A stretch of DNA of 7,260 nt, taken from Clostridia bacterium (GTDB lineage Bacteria; Bacillota; Clostridia; Lachnospirales; CAG-274). Positions 5,984 through 7,260 of the stretch are shown here, piece by piece; position 1 is the first letter of the stretch, and every line of letters begins with the position of its first letter. The position numbers and the translations under genes were made by a program. The notes beneath the pieces are model-generated. The model saw only the letters and a list, made by a program, of their open reading frames with translations, was not told the origin of the DNA and searched no databases. The stretch spans positions 1 to 7,260 of the forward strand of contig JAUNPM010000076.1 in the NCBI GenBank assembly GCA_030536675.1, read 5' to 3'.

Positions 5984-6029
5984 ATTTTAGCAATTAATAC
6001 TTGCAAACAGTACAAAAAGGTGCTAAAAT
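5984..6029. repeat. Perfect 9-bp inverted repeat bracketing the candidate comM promoter
   Basis: ATTTTAGCA (5984-5992) is exactly inverted as TGCTAAAAT (6021-6029). The left arm lies just upstream of the -35 box and the right arm contains the -10 box. The left arm also overlaps the 5973-5989 hairpin, so the two pairings exclude each other. A regulatory role is inferred. Confidence 0.35.
6001..6029 (+). promoter_or_regulatory. Candidate promoter for comM
   Basis: TTGCAA (6001-6006) and TAAAAT (6024-6029) are separated by 17 bp, four and five of six matches to sigma-A consensus. Transcription would start near 6036 and give a leader of about 126 nt. It is weaker than the two other promoters and could be chance in such AT-rich sequence. 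Confidence 0.35.
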
Positions 6030-6161
6030 CTTTGGTAAAGATGTATTGAGTAAATTTGTTCCTAGGTTTTGAGAATGTTTTAAACAAAAAAATGAGCTTT
6101 AGGGACAGTAAAAAAAATAACTTAATTGTTATTAATATAAAGGGAAGGGTATTAATGCTTT

Positions 6162-7260
6162 ATGTTTGCTAAAATTAATTCGTGTGCGCTTATGGGTATT
6201 GAGGGATATGGTGTTTCTGTCGAGGTAGATACAAGTAATGGTCTGCCTTCTTTTGATATTGTGGGACTTCCCGACAATGCCGTAAAGGAGTCTAAGGAAA
6301 GGGTCAGAACGGCAGTTAAAAATTCGGGCTTTGAATTTCCCGTAAAAAAAATTACTGTCAATCTTGCTCCCGCAAATACAAGAAAGGAGGGTCCCGCCTT
6401 TGACCTGCCAATAGCAGTAGGCATACTTGTATGCACGGAGCATATTAATGAAAGGGATATATCAGACAGCATAATAATAGGAGAGCTTTCCCTTGACGGA
6501 AGTGTAAGACCCGTAGACGGTGTTCTGCCTATGGTATATTCCGCATATGAAAAGGGATATAAAAAATGCTATGTGCCCTATGAAAATTCCGAGGAGGCTT
6601 CTCTTGTAAGAGGAATAGAGGTCATAGGCATAAGCAGTGTGTGCGACTTTGTGGATATTGTAAAAGGCGAAAAAGAGCCTCCTAAAATAAATATAGATAT
6701 AGAAAGTATTTTTGCCGAAAATGTAAGCTATGAAAATGATTTTGAAGATGTAAAGGGACAGGAAAATGTAAAGAGAGCTCTTGAAATTGCGGCGGCAGGT
6801 ATGCACAATATACTTATGATAGGTCCTCCCGGCTCGGGAAAAACAATGATGGCAAAAAGACTGCCTACGATATTGCCCGACCTTACATTTGAGGAAAGCA
6901 TTGAAATAACAAAAATATATTCCGTATCGGGACTTATAAGGAACAAAAACGCTCTTATAAAGAAAAGACCCTTCAGATCTCCTCACCACACAATTTCAGG
7001 CTCTGCAATGGTGGGAGGGGGAAGAATACCAAAGCCGGGAGAGGTGAGCCTTGCCCACAATGCCATATTGTTTCTTGATGAGCTGCCAGAATTTCACAGA
7101 GATGTTCTTGAAGAACTAAGACAGCCTCTTGAGGACGGCAATGTAAATATATCAAGAGTAAACGGAACGATGACATATCCCGCTGATTTTATGCTTGTGG
7201 CAAGTATGAATCCCTGCCCCTGCGGATATTACGGATATTCGGACAAATGTACCTGCACTC
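6162..7260 (+). CDS. comM: ComM/YifB-family Mg-chelatase-like AAA+ ATPase, 5' part (3' end outside window)
   Basis: The first 366 codons of a gene whose family members are about 500 residues long. The N-terminal Lon-protease-like (ChlI) domain spans about 20-140, with GLPSFDIVGLPDNAVKESKE, VNLAPANTRKEGPAFDLPIA and IGELSLDGSVRPVDG. The AAA+ domain follows, with Walker A GPPGSGKT (221-228), FRSPHHTISGSAMVGGG and Walker B LFLDE (D306, E307). It then shows the family's cysteine cluster NPCPCGYYG with a following CTC (C352, C354, C363, C365). ComM is a hexameric helicase for branch migration during natural transformation in Gram-negative species; the role in Clostridia is not well established. ATG 6162 is the only option: an in-frame TAA lies at 6153-6155, and the protein begins as relatives do (MFAKINSCALMGIEGY). 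The nearest purine-rich site (AAGGG, 6145-6149) is 12 nt away, suggesting modest translation. The frame stays open to the window end. Confidence 0.95.
   Translation, partial: MFAKINSCALMGIEGYGVSVEVDTSNGLPSFDIVGLPDNAVKESKERVRTAVKNSGFEFPVKKITVNLAPANTRKEGPAFDLPIAVGILVCTEHINERDISDSIIIGELSLDGSVRPVDGVLPMVYSAYEKGYKKCYVPYENSEEASLVRGIEVIGISSVCDFVDIVKGEKEPPKINIDIESIFAENVSYENDFEDVKGQENVKRALEIAAAGMHNILMIGPPGSGKTMMAKRLPTILPDLTFEESIEITKIYSVSGLIRNKNALIKKRPFRSPHHTISGSAMVGGGRIPKPGEVSLAHNAILFLDELPEFHRDVLEELRQPLEDGNVNISRVNGTMTYPADFMLVASMNPCPCGYYGYSDKCTCT

Larger units (their letters stand above)
5966..6161. other. AT-rich intergenic region before comM, with small dyads
   Basis: No gene is visible. Small hairpins occur at 5973-5989 (TAAAATG/CATTTTA, 3-nt loop), 6028-6042 (ATCTTT/AAAGAT, 3-nt loop) and 6116-6133 (AATAAC/GTTATT, 6-nt loop). 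A longer pairing joins 6056-6064 with 6100-6108. None is followed by a T-run on the + strand, so there is no clear terminator for the upstream operon. Confidence 0.5.

Noticed and set aside
6462..6989. Open frame of 175 codons on the - strand
   Set aside because: It is antisense to comM, rich in Tyr, Phe and Ser with no recognisable motif, and arises from the codon composition of the + strand gene.
6162..7260. Magnesium chelatase subunit (BchI/ChlI) for chlorophyll synthesis
   Set aside because: The N-terminal Lon-like domain and the NPCPCG cysteine cluster define the ComM/YifB family; BchI lacks both.

Overview
The window looks like chromosomal DNA of a low-GC Gram-positive anaerobe, most likely a member of the Clostridia. 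The reasons are the AT-rich spacers, heavy use of AGA and ATA codons, strong GGAGG-type ribosome binding sites, near-consensus sigma-A promoters and T-tailed terminators. All eight genes I can support lie on the + strand. There are no tRNA or rRNA genes, insertion sequences, phage genes or CRISPR arrays.

Region 1 (1-740) holds the 3' part of a class I SAM-dependent methyltransferase gene, followed by two tandem hairpins that probably end its transcript. Region 2 (741-1618) is a self-contained unit. An A/T-tract segment precedes a near-perfect promoter, which carries two dyads of the same geometry exactly 42 bp apart. The promoter drives a single NAD(P)-binding NmrA/YwnB-like oxidoreductase gene that ends at a strong terminator. 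This arrangement suggests one tightly repressed gene.

Region 3 (1754-5965) is a compact five-gene operon from one sigma-A promoter. It encodes an M24B aminopeptidase P, a DUF2161 protein with a PD-(D/E)XK nuclease-like core, a type I methionine aminopeptidase with an N-terminal SEC-C zinc motif, an alpha/beta hydrolase (esterase-like) and a YvbK-like GNAT acetyltransferase. The first three genes overlap (1 nt, then 13 nt), so their translation is probably coupled. The two M24 enzymes share a fold and trim protein N termini, one removing initiator Met and the other cleaving ahead of Pro. A nuclease-fold protein of unknown role sits between them.

Region 4 (5966-7260) is an AT-rich spacer with a weaker candidate promoter inside an inverted repeat. 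It is followed by the first 366 codons of a ComM/YifB-family AAA+ ATPase gene that runs off the window. Most of the window is ordinary housekeeping or accessory sequence. The points most worth a second look are the paired operators at 800-865 and the coupled peptidase/DUF2161/peptidase cassette. I see no convincing evidence of a wholly new system.
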